The notes beneath the pieces were generated by a model. The model did not search any database. It had not been told where the DNA came from and saw only the letters and a program-made list of their open reading frames with translations. Position numbers and translations under genes: made by a program. Source: Erinaceus europaeus (taxonomy: Eukaryota; Chordata; Mammalia; Eulipotyphla; Erinaceidae). Taken from it: DNA of 64,000 nucleotides. Below are positions 33,775 to 44,204 of this stretch, piece after piece. Each line of letters opens with the position of its first letter. Within the stretch, counting starts at the first letter, position 1. Location of the stretch: assembly GCF_950295315.1 (NCBI RefSeq), contig NC_080171.1, forward strand, positions 30,324,682 through 30,388,681, read 5' to 3'.

Positions 33775-35330
33775 CTCTTACCCTTTCCAGCACTAGGTAA
33801 ATTCTTTCAATGTTCATCTTTAACACGTGAGCCCAAGAATAACATTGCCTTCAGCTTTTCTTTATCCTAGCTGAGTTTTGTGTGTATTATGAACTGCTTG
33901 GAAAATAATGACATTGGATTTGTTTTTGTTTTATGTCCTACTCTGGTTTGTCAAGAAGCCATGCACCCTTTAAAAAAATGGGTTTTGTCACTTCTTATAA
34001 AGGGTTATTTGTAGCTTAAACAGAGAGGACAGAAAACAAGATTGTGTGCCTTTCTGTTTCTTATAACATTGAAAAAATAAGTAAGACTAACAAATAATCT
34101 TTCCCATAAGGAGAAAAAATGGGCCCAATCCTTCTATATTTGCAAATTTAAGTGATTTTTTTTTTTTACTACAGTTTGAGCAAGAAAGACGAAGTCTCTA
34201 TAACAAAACAATGTTGAATATGGAAACTGCCATCTTGCTGGATATGGTTACTTACTGTCACTAGAATCAGTGACTGATGGTGGCCAGACTGAGAAATAGC
34301 ATCTTGGTCCCAGGGACAACTCAGCACTGAAGCTTCTATGTCACTGATCTATCTGGGCTCACTTTGTGAAGAATGCTTAGTTCAGCTAACTTACCAGTGG
34401 CAGGATGGCTGCCATTTTGTCTTTGCACAACAAAGAATGTTCTTAAACTTCACATCCTTTGCCTGTAAGGGTTTTGCTAGCAGTCATATGTGATGCTAGA
34501 TTAATGCTTTTTAAAAATTATTATTATTATTCCTTAGACAGGAAGAAATATTCCCTCCAGGAGGGTGTTGAATTTCTTAGAAATGACTAGGTCTCCAGGC
34601 CTTTGACAGTTGTTGACCTTATTCACACCATTGGGGAGGATTTAGGGTGATGAGAAATAATTTTAAGTCAACCCCTAATTATGGGTTGGCCCTGAAAGCT
34701 GACCTTTGGAAAGGAGGAGGAAAAAAAAATAGCAAGCAATGCACTCATAGTTGGTTAAAAAGTATCAGTTTATGTCTTTACCTGGGCCTCTCCTCTTCTG
34801 TTCTGGAAATCAGATCAATTTTCCTCAAATAAAATGTGTGAAGAGGTACCACAAGCCTTTTTTTTTGGTATGAACCACATACCTTCTGCCCAAGCAAACC
34901 TATTCTCAGGAACACAGTCCAAACCCACATGGATCTTTCTTTTTTGTTCCAACCCCACACTACTTTTACCCTCAGTTGGCTTAGGCAGAAACTGATAACT
35001 AATGCTTTTCATTAAGACAGGAGAAATTGCTTACAAGGTTTTACTCCTTCATCAGCCTCACTAATTACACCCATTCACTGTTTCTTTCACACAGAGATTT
35101 CAAATTCCGACTCGCGAATACACATACCACCCCAGAGACACCTGCTTCCTGACTCACTCTGTTTCCTTTGGTGGCCCTGGAAACACCAGCAAAGCAAAAT
35201 CTGGAACTGAGCAACTGCTTCAAGCTGGAGAGTGGTCAGGTCATGGAGAAAGTGTTGAGAAAAAAGGTGATGAGAGACAGTAGAAAAAGAAACAGAGAAG
35301 GAGCTTCTCACCACATTCACAAAAGACACA
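33775..35330. other. intronic sequence, nothing recognised
   Basis: About 1.5 kb without a repeat that I can name. A T run followed by 'actacag' at about 34150-34167 resembles a splice acceptor, but it is on the plus strand, opposite the gene. Confidence 0.45.
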
Positions 35331-35334
35331 GCTG

Positions 35335-35535
35335 GGCAGGGGAGATAGTATAATGGTTATTCAAACAGACTATCATGCCTGAAGCTCCAAAAATTCCACG
35401 TTCAATTCCCTGAACCACCGTAAGCCAGAGCTGAGCAGTGCTCTGGTGTTTTTCTCTCTCTCTCTCTCCCCCTCTCTCTCTTTCTCTCTCTCTCTGTGTC
35501 TCAAAAATAAAATAAAAAATATTAAAGAAAGAAAG
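35335..35535 (+). repeat. SINE-B, best-preserved copy
   Basis: 'ggggagatagtataatggtt' (A-box-like), 'ttccacgttcaattccctga' (B-box-like), 'gagctgagcagtgctctggt', a long CT run and an A-rich tail. The head resembles tRNAs with a 'tagtataatggtta' D-arm. Confidence 0.85.
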
Positions 35536-35707
35536 AGAAAGAAAGACACAGCCTATTGACTCCAGTGACATGTTATCAGATAGCTCTGTGCAGCCTTCCC
35601 ACCCCCCAAATAACACAGTGTAATTAGGCAAAGATGGTCTAAAACAGTGAAGGTAAGGACCCCAGGGTCAGTGGCACTAGGGTTAGATGATAACAACCAA
35701 TGTTGGA

Positions 35708-35850
35708 CTTGAGGGCTGGAGAGGTTGCTCAGTGCATTAAGGCTCATGCTCTAGAAGGCTCATGTTTGAGTCCCATCATAGCTAGATGTAAGAGTTAAGA
35801 AGTGCTGAGTTCTCTCTCATAAAAATTAATATGTAAATCTTTTAAAATAT
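35708..35850 (+). repeat. tRNA-SINE remnant
   Basis: 'gggctggagaggttgctcag', 'tgtttgagtcccatcatagc' and 'aagtgctgagttctctctca' have SINE order but belong to no clear family here. Confidence 0.5.
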
Positions 35851-36124
35851 GCAAATAAAAAATCCTTTAGAAATAAAAAAATAAAGTCAGACTTGGACAT
35901 GAAGTCAAGCCATAGCTCAGTAAGCAGTTATAATTCTCCAAACGGTCAAATCTGGGCATTAAAGGAGGTTATGGAATCAACATTTCCCTATGTTGAGGAA
36001 GTAATGTCCCCTGGGGCTGTGGTTTAAACTGAAATTTTACCTTCAAAGAAAAAGATGAGAGTACAACTTAATCTTCATAAAGAATTATAACTTCAGCTTT
36101 CTCTCTGTAGAAATTGTTTTTTTT

Positions 36125-36333
36125 TAATTACTTAATTTATTTAGTGGATAGAGACAGAGAGAAATTGAGGGATGGGGAGATAGAGATGGACAGAGACAGA
36201 GAGATACCTGCATCCCTGCTTCACCACTTGTGAAGCTTTCCCCCTACAGGTGGTGGGGGGACCAGGGACTTGAACCTGAGTCCTTGTGCACTGTAGTGTA
36301 TGTGTTTAACCAGGTGTGCCACCACCTGGACCC
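36125..36333 (-). repeat. SINE-A, older copy
   Basis: 'ggatagagacagagagaaat', 'cacttgtgaagctttccccc' and 'gtgtgccaccacctggaccc' are in order. The short flanks 'gaaattgtttt' (36110-36120) and 'gaaaattgttttt' (from 36336) form a probable TSD. Confidence 0.82.
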
Positions 36334-36469
36334 CTGAAAATTGTTTTTGCATGGAACCATTTTAGCAGAGTTCACAGAAAATTTTTAATAGCGATAACAA
36401 GCATCTGTAAAAGTTCACAGTATTGATCTAAAGAGCCCAAGTTCCAATTTTCATCAACACTGAGGTTTG

Positions 36470-36670
36470 TTGGTTGTTTGTCAAGACAGGGCCTTATGCA
36501 TACGCCCTGGGTCACTTTTTCCATTCAGAGATAGAAAGGAAGAGAGAGGAAATGACACCACAGCAACAGAGCATCCTCTTTTGTCATAGGACCTGATTCA
36601 AAGTGATTCCTGGGTTCAAACCTGGATTATATACATTACAAGGCACATGACCTACGAGGTAAACCACCCC
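36470..36670 (-). repeat. old tRNA-SINE remnant
   Basis: 'ggttcaaacctggattatat' (reversed B box) and 'ttacaaggcacatgacctac' indicate a decayed minus-strand SINE. Confidence 0.5.
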
Positions 36671-36839
36671 TCCCCAAAACACACACAGTGTATTCTGAGC
36701 TTTTTGGTGACATTATCTTCCTGGATAATTAATGTCTTCAGGGTGGGAGAACACAGTATTTTGAGGGTTGATATTAAAATACTATTTTGAATACTGGGCT
36801 TAAGTAAACCTCATAGGAAATAACTCCTATGAGTTATCT

Positions 36840-37235
36840 CCTGATACCTTTTTCTTCTGGAGTTATTCAAGATGACGCTGTTTATTGTTTCAGCTGAGAG
36901 TTTTTGCATATGCTTGTCATAAAGTTTCTTAAGATTATTAAAACCAAAAGGGAGAGGGTGTCGTTCAGTGCTGCAGAGAAGAGAGAGAGGTGCGGAAGAA
37001 GAGCTTTTATAGGAGCAGCTTTCCCGAGAATGGGAAGGGGGAGGAGTAACCATAGCACTCCAGGATAGGATGATAACTCTCATGAGAATGGGAGGGGGGA
37101 GGAGTAACCAAAGCACTCCAAATATCAAGGGGATATAGACAATGCCCTGAGGGCACAACATGGTGGAACAGGCACTCTGAGAATGTCCTAACTCTCACAG
37201 GAACTAGCAGTAGCCTGAGGGGACAACATGGCAGA
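36840..37235 (-). mobile_element. probable solo LTR (endogenous retrovirus)
   Basis: On the minus strand the region has LTR architecture. A U3 contains two tandem units of the same 37-bp block (37084-37120, then 37026-37062; period 58 bp; 35/37 identical). A TATAAAA box follows at 37005-37011, then a CT-rich start region, then AATAAA at 36881-36886, about 120 nt further. No retroviral coding sequence or second LTR is seen, so a solo LTR is the simplest reading. The exact ends and target duplication could not be fixed. The element family is unrecognised. Confidence 0.55.
37026..37120 (-). repeat. tandem U3 repeat, 58-bp period
   Basis: 'gagaatgggaagggggagga' and 'gagaatgggaggggggagga' begin the two units, each ending 'gcactcca'. 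They lie immediately upstream (minus strand) of the TATA box, where retroviral enhancer repeats usually sit. Confidence 0.85.
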
Positions 37236-37266
37236 TGTGACTGCATCTGCACAATTTCCCAGCAAG

Positions 37267-37356
37267 AGGGGGGGGGGAGTGGGAGAGGGAGGGGGAGAGG
37301 GAAGAGGGAGTGGAAGAGGGAGAGGGAAAGAGGGGGAGAGGGAGAAAGGGAGAGAA

Positions 37357-37394
<38 letters not shown>
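37267..37394. repeat. (GGGAGA)n/(GA)n purine tract
   Basis: About 128 bp of nearly pure purine, G-rich at the left and (GA)n at the right. Confidence 0.95.
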
Positions 37395-37396
<2 letters not shown>

Positions 37397-37593
37397 CTTC
37401 TATTCCACTACAAGTTCATTTCACAGACTTGATCTATTGCTACACAAAGAACACCAGATGCATTTCACATTTAAATAGTGTCTTTAGTATAAACATCCAG
37501 GGCTTCTGAAGTTATATGTGTGTATGATAGTCACTTTTCAAAAAGCTTTTTAACCACTGGATATCATATTTTGGGGCCTTGATCTCATGACTT

Positions 37594-37944
37594 TTTTTTT
37601 TTTCCTCCAGGGTTATTGCTGGGCTCGGTGCCTGCACCATGAATCCACTGCTCCTGGAGGCCATTTTTCCCCCTTTTTGTTGCCCTAGTTGTTGCAGCCT
37701 CGTTGCAGTTATTATTGCCATTGTTGACGTTGCTTTGTTGTTGGATAGGACAGAGAGAAATGGAGAGAGGAGGGGAAGACAGAGAGAGAGGGGAGAGAAA
37801 GATAGACACCTGCAGACCTGCTTCACCGCCCGTGAAGCGACTCCCCTGCAGGTGGGGAGCTGGGGGCTCGAACCAGGATCCTTACTCCGGTCCCTGCGCT
37901 TTGTGCTACGTGCGCTTAACCCACTGCGCCACCGCCGGACTCCC
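37594..37944 (-). repeat. SINE-A, long subtype, young
   Basis: A complete copy: T run, 3' extension 'cctccagggttattgctggg', 'gcccgtgaagcgactcccct' and head 'gcgcttaacccactgcgcca'. Its 13-bp TSD is gatctcatgaYtt at 37581-37593 and 37945-37957 (one mismatch). Confidence 0.95.
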
Positions 37945-37969
37945 GATCTCATGATTTAAAACATAACCA

Positions 37970-38230
37970 GGAGTTGGGCGGTAGCGCAGTGGGTTAAGTG
38001 CACGAAGTGCAAGGACGAACTGAAGAATCCTGGTTCGAGCCCCCAGCTCTCCACCTGCAGGAGAGTCACTTCACAGTCACTTCTCTATCTTCCCCTCCTC
38101 TCTCCATTACTCTCTGTCCTATCCAACAATGATGACATCAATAACAACAACAATAATAACTACAATGATAAGAAAGGGCAACAAAAAGGAAAATAAATAA
38201 ATATTTAAAAAAATAAATAAAATAAAATAC
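37970..38230 (+). repeat. SINE-A, young, pol III boxes intact
   Basis: It carries A box TAGCGCAGTGG (37982-37992) and B box GGTTCGAGCCC (38032-38042), both excellent matches to the tRNA promoter consensus. It lies head-to-head with the SINE at 37594-37944, 25 bp apart. It ends in (aaat)-type tail repeats. Confidence 0.95.
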
Positions 38231-38455
38231 TAAACCATATTTGATAAATAAAGCTTAGTTACATCAGTTTTTTTGGAAATAAATAGCTTGAAGGGTTCTC
38301 AGTAATTCTCCTTCTTCACAGAAAGTGCTGGTTAGTCCAGAAGACACACTTCAGAGTCTGAACTACTTTTTTATACTACCCAGGTCTAACTATCAGGCAA
38401 TAAGAAAGGATTTCTCCATAAATTCCTTTGTCTCTTGGCCACATTCAGTCCATGT

Positions 38456-38758
38456 GTTTCTTTTAAAATTTTTTCTTTTTAATTTTTAAGATTTTAAAAA
38501 ATATTTACTTATTTATTTATTCCTTTTGTTGCCCTTCTTTTATTGTTGTAGTTGTTGTTGGATAGGACAGAGAGAAATGGAATGAGGAGGGGAAGACAGA
38601 GAGGAGGAGAGAAAGATAGACACCTGCAGACCTGCTTCACCGCCTGTGAAGCGACTCTCCTGCAGGTGGGGAGCCAGTGGCTCGAACTAGGATACTTAAG
38701 CTGGTCCTTGCGCTTTGCGCCATGTGCGCTTAACCTGCCGCGCTACCGCCCAACTCCC
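38456..38758 (-). repeat. SINE-A, young copy
   Basis: A T/A-rich tail, 'tccttttgttgcccttcttt', 'gcctgtgaagcgactctcct' and head 'cttaacctgccgcgctaccg'. The flanks agtccatgt (38447-38455) and agtccatat (38759-38767) form a TSD with one mismatch. Confidence 0.92.
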
Positions 38759-38769
38759 AGTCCATATTT

Positions 38770-40195
38770 TTCTTACACTGTTTGTTTAACTCAGTGACCT
38801 TGTCTTTGATGTCTAGCATTTTGAGAAGGCACACCGGTTCTGAGAAATACAAATAACAGCCTGCTTGCAAAACCTCTCTTTGCACTGAAATATGCTAAGT
38901 CAAGGCAATATTTGAACCAATCCTTACTGGCACCATCCAAGGTATAATTAGCAGTGAGCATCTGTGATAAATTTTGCCTAACAAATTGCACAGGCATCAT
39001 AAGCATTAGAAGAATACCACAGTCTTATTACACAGTGAGAATTGTGTATTTCCAGTGGTTGTACTGTAAGATAATGAACTCCCTACAAGTGGCAGCAGAG
39101 ATGCAAAATCAGTTTTGCAGGAGACTCACAAATGCTGTGATAAATTATGCTGATGGAGACACAGCCTTCGTCTAGACAAAATGAAAAGATCTTGCTTTCA
39201 GTCAATGTGTATAATTAGGAAAACATGAAGAACAGCTAATCATCAATATTGCATGCATGTCTGTACCTTCAATCTTGTTATTAAAAAAAAATGTCTACTT
39301 GAAAGTTGAACTTCATTCTTCTGGGATTCAAATGTCAGGTTCCAAGGGGCTACTGAAATGGGTGGAGCTAGAATCTCTGATCGGGCCTGAGAATTTGTTA
39401 ACTTGTCCTTAAATTTTTGGTTTTTAATTATGTGGCATACCAGGTTTTTAATTTCTCAGAGCAGATTTCATTCTACAAATAAGCAGACACAGTCTGGGGG
39501 CACAAAATTAAGTAACTCTGATAGTTTTATTAATTTATTTGATTTACTGCAGGTTTCTCTGACCCCATCTTATTTATGTCAAAGTAAGTTGAAGCAGAAT
39601 TCATTATGCAGGGAAATCCAATTTGGACACTTCTTATTGGGACATGTTGATTCAATCATTTCTCTGCTTTACTTCCATTATCCCCTTACATTGTTATGCA
39701 AAGATCAAATCACATAACATGAAAATTCAAAAGAAACAAGGTATTTTTTGTGGGGAGGAATAAAATAATACCTCAATAGTTTCTTCTGCTACAAATATCA
39801 AGTTATGTGATGACTGGCATTATTACAACTTGTGTTATGGTAACATAATTTTCTGTGGAAAATTAATTGAGGCAGAGATTTTGAGTTTTTGTCCACTTGT
39901 GGGGCAACTGTAATTTTTAATCATTTTGATAAAAAAAATTATAAAAATCATTGAGCCTAAAATGCATTTCTGTATCTTGTACACTATGTAGATCATAAAA
40001 AATCCCAAACAGCTACTTAATCTGTCCATTAACATGATAAAATCCAGGAGATAATTTTTGGTTTGTTTCTTTTGCAATTTAATAACTTTGTAAAGCATTT
40101 GTGAAAAATAAATTAGTAGCATTTTCTTTTGTTTGCTGCTGTTTGTCTATTTTTGCTATTCCAGGTACTTTGTTTTTTGCAAGGTTATATTCATT
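38770..40195. other. intronic sequence, low repeat content
   Basis: About 1.4 kb of AT-rich sequence without identifiable repeats and without a recognised exon. Confidence 0.5.
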
Positions 40196-40199
40196 TTAA

Positions 40200-40433
40200 A
40201 AATCATTTATTTATTTTGGATAGATATAGAGTGAAAGTGAGCGGGGTGGGGGAAATAGCAAGGAAAAGAAAGAAAGAAAGAAAAAAAGAAAGAAAGAAAG
40301 GAAGAAAGAAAGGCAAGTGCTGCCATGATTCACAGCTTGTGAAGTTTCCCCACTGCAGAGGGGACTGTGGGCTTGAATCTGGGTCCGCACTATAACAAGT
40401 GCTCTCTACAAAAGGCAACATCACCTGGCCCCT
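40200..40433 (-). repeat. SINE-A, older, with GAAA tract
   Basis: 'ttttggatagatatagagtg', then a (GAAA)n-like tract (40262-40312), 'cacagcttgtgaagtttccc' and 'gggcttgaatctgggtccg'. Confidence 0.75.
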
Positions 40434-40676
40434 TTACCAGGTATAATGTTAGCACATAAAGAATCCTCACCTCATAAGTAAATCTACTACCAAAGTACAT
40501 TTCCATGCTGATTTAGAAATGGGCATCATCTTCTTAAGGAGGCAAAAACTTGGGCTTAGAAGGGCATTATGACTCCTTCAATGCCTTTTAATGCTCTGTG
40601 CTGTCCTACCATGGCAATTTCTTTCCTTCTTCCTTTCTTTCTTTTTTTCAGCTCTTAGAGTATTTTTAATATATAT

Positions 40677-40966
40677 ATATATATATATATTAAATATTTA
40701 TTTATTTATTCCCTTTTGTTGCTTTTCTTGTTTTATTGTTGTAGTTATTGTTGTTGACGTCATCGTTGTTGGATAGGACAGAGAGAAATGGAGAGAGGAG
40801 GGGAAGACAGAGATGGGGAGAGAAGAGACACCTGCAGACCTGCTTCACTGCCTATGAAGCGACTCCCCTAAAGGTGGGGAGCCAGGGGCTTGAACCGGGA
40901 TCCTTACTCCAGTCCTTGTGCTTGGCGCCACCTGCACTTAACCCGCTGTGCTACCACCCAACTCCC
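40677..40966 (-). repeat. SINE-A, young copy
   Basis: A complete copy with TSD taatatatat at 40667-40676 and 40967-40976 (perfect but low-complexity). On the plus strand it reads 'cccttttgttgcttttcttg' through 'cttaacccgctgtgctacca'. Confidence 0.92.
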
Positions 40967-40976
40967 TAATATATAT

Positions 40977-41190
40977 TTTTATTAGTGACTTACAAGATAG
41001 TAAGAGTATTAATTCCACACTACTCCCACCAACAAAGTTCTGTCCCCCCCTACCCCTACCCCCTCCAATGGTAACCACTGTAGTTTTCTCTGTGCCTAAA
41101 CCATCAGAAGTGAAATATGACCTTGTTTGGGGACCTGTAGCAACTCTGCCTAACCAGAGAGGACAGCCAAGTGTCATTCAAGAAGGCAGG
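40977..41190 (-). repeat. old L1 3'-end-like fragment
   Basis: 'tagtgacttacaagatagta' with 'actcccaccaacaaagttct' matches the end found at 55971-56074. The body to its right is diverged. Confidence 0.5.
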
Positions 41191-41466
41191 TCCAGGAAAA
41201 TGCATAGATATCAAAGGTGACAGTCTGTCCTAGGGTGCTAACTCCTCGTCTCACCTTACTTCTTGCTTCCTCAGAAAGTCTTCCACAGGAGGCCTGGCAT
41301 GGAGCAAGGGTTCCCAGATCCTAACAAGAATTAGAGTCCTCTGGGGCTTCTAAGCAATGCAGTTTCTCTGCTCTCATCTCTTGTGACTTGGATTTGATAT
41401 AGTATATGGGATGCAGGGATAAGATTGCTAGATAATATCTCCAAGGTCACCCCCGCCACTGGTTCC

Positions 41467-41467
<1 letters not shown>

Positions 41468-41500
<33 letters not shown>

Positions 41501-41567
41501 ACTACCACCACCACCACCACCACCACCACCACCACCACCACCACCACCACCACCACCACCACCACCA
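41468..41567. repeat. (CA)n(CCA)n compound microsatellite
   Basis: 16 CA units are followed by about 22 CCA/CAC units. The poly-His, poly-Trp and poly-Val frames here are repeat artefacts. Confidence 0.98.
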
Positions 41568-41604
41568 AGAACAGGCACCATACACTAAGAATAACAAGTT
41601 GGAA

Positions 41605-41780
41605 AGATAAATCACCAAGTAGGGCCCATGCTTTGCTGTGTTGTGGCCCAAGTTCAAACCCCGGCACCACATGAAATACCACAGCATGGGGTAAGATTAA
41701 ATGTTACGGTGTTTCCTCACCCAATTTTTGTGCTTGAATTTAAACAAAAAAGTCATTCCAGGGATAGTGAAATTTCACTG
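41605..41780 (+). repeat. SINE-C
   Basis: 'cccatgctttgctgtgttgt', 'cccaagttcaaaccccggca', 'ccacatgaaataccacagca' and 'aaaaagtcattccagggata' follow the family C order. Confidence 0.7.
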
Positions 41781-42350
41781 GTTCCAGCTCCTTGAAACAA
41801 AAGAAAAAAAAAATTTTTTTTGCTTGCTGATGACTGTCAACAGTTGACTAGCTAGCCAGAAACTCAAGGTTAAGTATAAATAGACCCCTTCCAAAAGTGA
41901 TGTCCTTAGTTTTGCTGAGTAGTAGAAAAGAAAGAGTGTGCAAAGCTTTAAACAAAAGGCTACCAAGCAATGCTACCATCACCTCCCAAAGCCATTCAGA
42001 TGCCACTTAGTCTGGATAGTTTTCCATCACAAATGAAGTCTTAAGATACTTACCTTCACTATTCATAATAATTCCCTCCTATTTTTTCATGACCAGGTGT
42101 TGAGAAATCAAAAAGCACTTTCATAGGATGAAAAGAAACATCTGGATAAAATGAGAAAATTGTAGCTATACTACTTCATTCATTCGTTTATTCAGCTAGA
42201 ATGTCGATATAATTTGTCTTAAACAATTTGTGGCCTAATATGTATACTGTGGAAGCATAAAGTAAATGTACTTGATTGAGTAGACAGAGGCAGAGGTGGG
42301 TACAAGTATAGTTAGTATGTGCTTACAAAGAATCATTCTAGAATTCTAGG
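41781..42350. other. intronic sequence, nothing recognised
   Basis: No repeat or exon is recognised. Confidence 0.4.
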
Positions 42351-42354
42351 TTGC

Positions 42355-42545
42355 CTTAGTTCAAATCCTCTATCTCCTGCTTATTAACTGTATCCTTGGG
42401 CAAACTGCTTAATTTTCCTGTGACTTATTTTCTTCACTTATGCAGTTATTAGGCCACTGAGTAAAAACTAAATGAAATAAACTTTGTGTAGATCATACAA
42501 TCTAGTCTGGCATGTATAACTGTCTAATAAATATCAGTGATTACC
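42355..42545 (+). repeat. MIR element
   Basis: 'agttcaaatcctctatctcc', 'tccttgggcaaactgcttaa', 'ttttcttcacttatgcag' and 'ctggcatgtataactgtcta' with 'ataaatatcag' run through most of the MIR consensus in order. Confidence 0.8.
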
Positions 42546-42618
42546 ATTATGTTAGGTATTAAATTTAATCTTGGATGACAATATTCATTAATCAAGTTCT
42601 TAGCTTTCAGAGTCAGAA

Positions 42619-42836
42619 TTTTTTATTAAAATATTTTCTTTATTTATATTGTATAGAGACAGAGAGAAACTGAGAGGGAATGGGGAGATAAAGAGGAACA
42701 GAGAGTGAGAGACACCTGCAACTTTGCTTCAACACTCACAAAGCTTTCCCCTTGCAAGTGGGGAGCAGGGGCTTGAACCTGTGTCCTTATGCACTGTACT
42801 ATGTACACTCAACCTGGTGTGCTACTTCCCACCTTC
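42619..42836 (-). repeat. SINE-A, older copy
   Basis: 'gtatagagacagagagaaac', 'cactcacaaagctttcccct' and 'gaacctgtgtccttatgcac'. Flanks cagagtcaga (about 42609) and cagagccaga (about 42837) form a probable TSD with one mismatch. Confidence 0.82.
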
Positions 42837-42889
42837 CCAGAGCCAGACTCTTTACTGCTAGACCAGCTGCCACAAATTATGGGGGTCTA

Positions 42890-43050
42890 TGTGGCCTGAG
42901 AGGTGACATGTTGGCTAGAGTTTTGGGTTTAGAAGCATGAGGTGCAGAGCTCAATCCCTGGGATGGCATGTGCCAGAGTGATGATCTGGTTATCTCACTT
43001 TCTCTGTCCTCTATCTCTTATGTTAATAAATATGTGCATTTTAAAAGAAA
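42890..43050 (+). repeat. SINE-D
   Basis: 'tagaagcatgaggtgcagag', 'ctcaatccctgggatggcat', 'gtgccagagtgatgatctgg' and a tail ending 'ttaataaatatgtgc' match the family at 7862. Confidence 0.7.
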
Positions 43051-43289
43051 TTGTTGGAGTCTAGGTCTTGACTCACTCAAAACTTTCTTACTAGCCCCAG
43101 GAAGGAATCATCTGACATAAATACAAGTATTGATCCTGAAACTTCCCTTCCCCTTATCCAGAAACTTAAGAAATTCTTTTTTAACATATGCTCCCCAATT
43201 ATCTTTCCAAGAAGCCTCTTCTTAGTCTCTAAGTTTTAAATCTTCTTGTTGATCACTGAGCCCAATTATTATTCTGATTTCTCCAAATT

Positions 43290-43809
43290 GTTTTTCTTTT
43301 CTTCTTCTTCTTCTTCTTCTTCTTCTTCTTCTTCTTCTTCTTCTTCTTCTTCTTCTTCTTCTTCTCCTCCTCCTCCTCCTCCTCCTCCTCCTCCTCCTCC
43401 TCCTCCTCCTCCTCCTCCTCCTCCTCCTCCTCCTCCTCCTCCTCCTCCTCCTCCTCCTCCTCCTCCTCCTCCTCCTCCTCCTCCTTCTTTTTTCTCCAGG
43501 GTTATCGCTGGAGCTCAGTGCCTGAACTATGAATCCACTACTCCTGGAGGCTATTTTTTCTCTCTTGTTGCCTTTGTTGCTTATCATTGTTACTGTGATT
43601 ATTGTTATTGGATAGGACAGAGAGAAATCAAGAAAAGAGGGGAAGACAGAGAGGAGGAGAGAAAGATAGACACCTGCAGACCTGCTTCACTGCATGTGAA
43701 GTGACTCCCCTTTGCAGGTGGGGAACCAGGGGCTTGAACTGGGCTCCTTCTATGGGTCCTTGCACTTTGCACCACGTGTGCTTAACTTTCTGTGCCATTG
43801 CCCGGCCCC
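43290..43809 (-). repeat. SINE-A, long subtype, with hugely expanded tail
   Basis: The minus-strand copy has its tail replaced by (TTC)n(TCC)n on the plus strand. The 3' extension 'ctccagggttatcgctggag', 'gataggacagagagaaatca' and head 'cgtgtgcttaactttctgtg' follow. Confidence 0.92.
43299..43484. repeat. (TTC)22(TCC)40 microsatellite
   Basis: A pure (TTC)n block to about 43364 switches to pure (TCC)n up to about 43484. On the gene's strand it is purine (GGA/GAA), and its translations (poly-Arg, poly-Pro/Ser) are artefacts. Confidence 0.99.
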
Positions 43810-43811
43810 AA

Positions 43812-44200
43812 AATTATTTAATTTAATTTTTTTTTGAGTATTCACGTCCCTACTCTTTTTGGTCTTCTAGAAGCCTCTCTATGCCTCTCTTGTTGCCAAT
43901 TACTCTTCAAACTAAAGTCACCCTGAAATGTCAGTAATAAGTCTCCTGAGAAATTACAATACAAAATATAAAACATTTAAAATATCTGAAACCTAATTTA
44001 CAAAAGCATACAGGAAGACTCCCAAAACGCAAACAACTTGGGAGGTGAAAGAAAAGATAGAGGGAGATTTTTCTGAACCAAATAGTGAACAGACATGACC
44101 TTGGCAGTGGGGGGGGGTAAATAATTTATGATTAAAATGGAAATGTTGTTTAACTTGGGTTCCTAACAGAAACAGAGGGTAATTTATCTTATTAGTCATG
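43812..44200. other. intronic sequence, nothing recognised
   Basis: It contains a G run at 44109-44116. No exon is recognised. Confidence 0.4.
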
Positions 44201-44204
44201 CCAG

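Noticed and set aside
34140..34200. Strong polypyrimidine tract plus 'actacag', like a splice acceptor.
   Set aside because: It is on the plus strand, opposite NTRK2, and no exon-like open frame follows.
36811..37161. A 116-codon minus-strand open frame.
   Set aside because: It lies across the U3/R part of the probable LTR, which is non-coding in simple retroviruses and has no domain here.
37970..38045. tRNA-like gene with good A and B boxes.
   Set aside because: It is the head of a SINE-A, followed by the SINE body and tail. It does not fold as a complete tRNA with acceptor pairing that I can see.
43222..43704. Poly-Arg and poly-Ser/Pro open frames of 121-152 codons.
   Set aside because: They come from the (TTC)n(TCC)n microsatellite plus SINE sequence, not from a gene.
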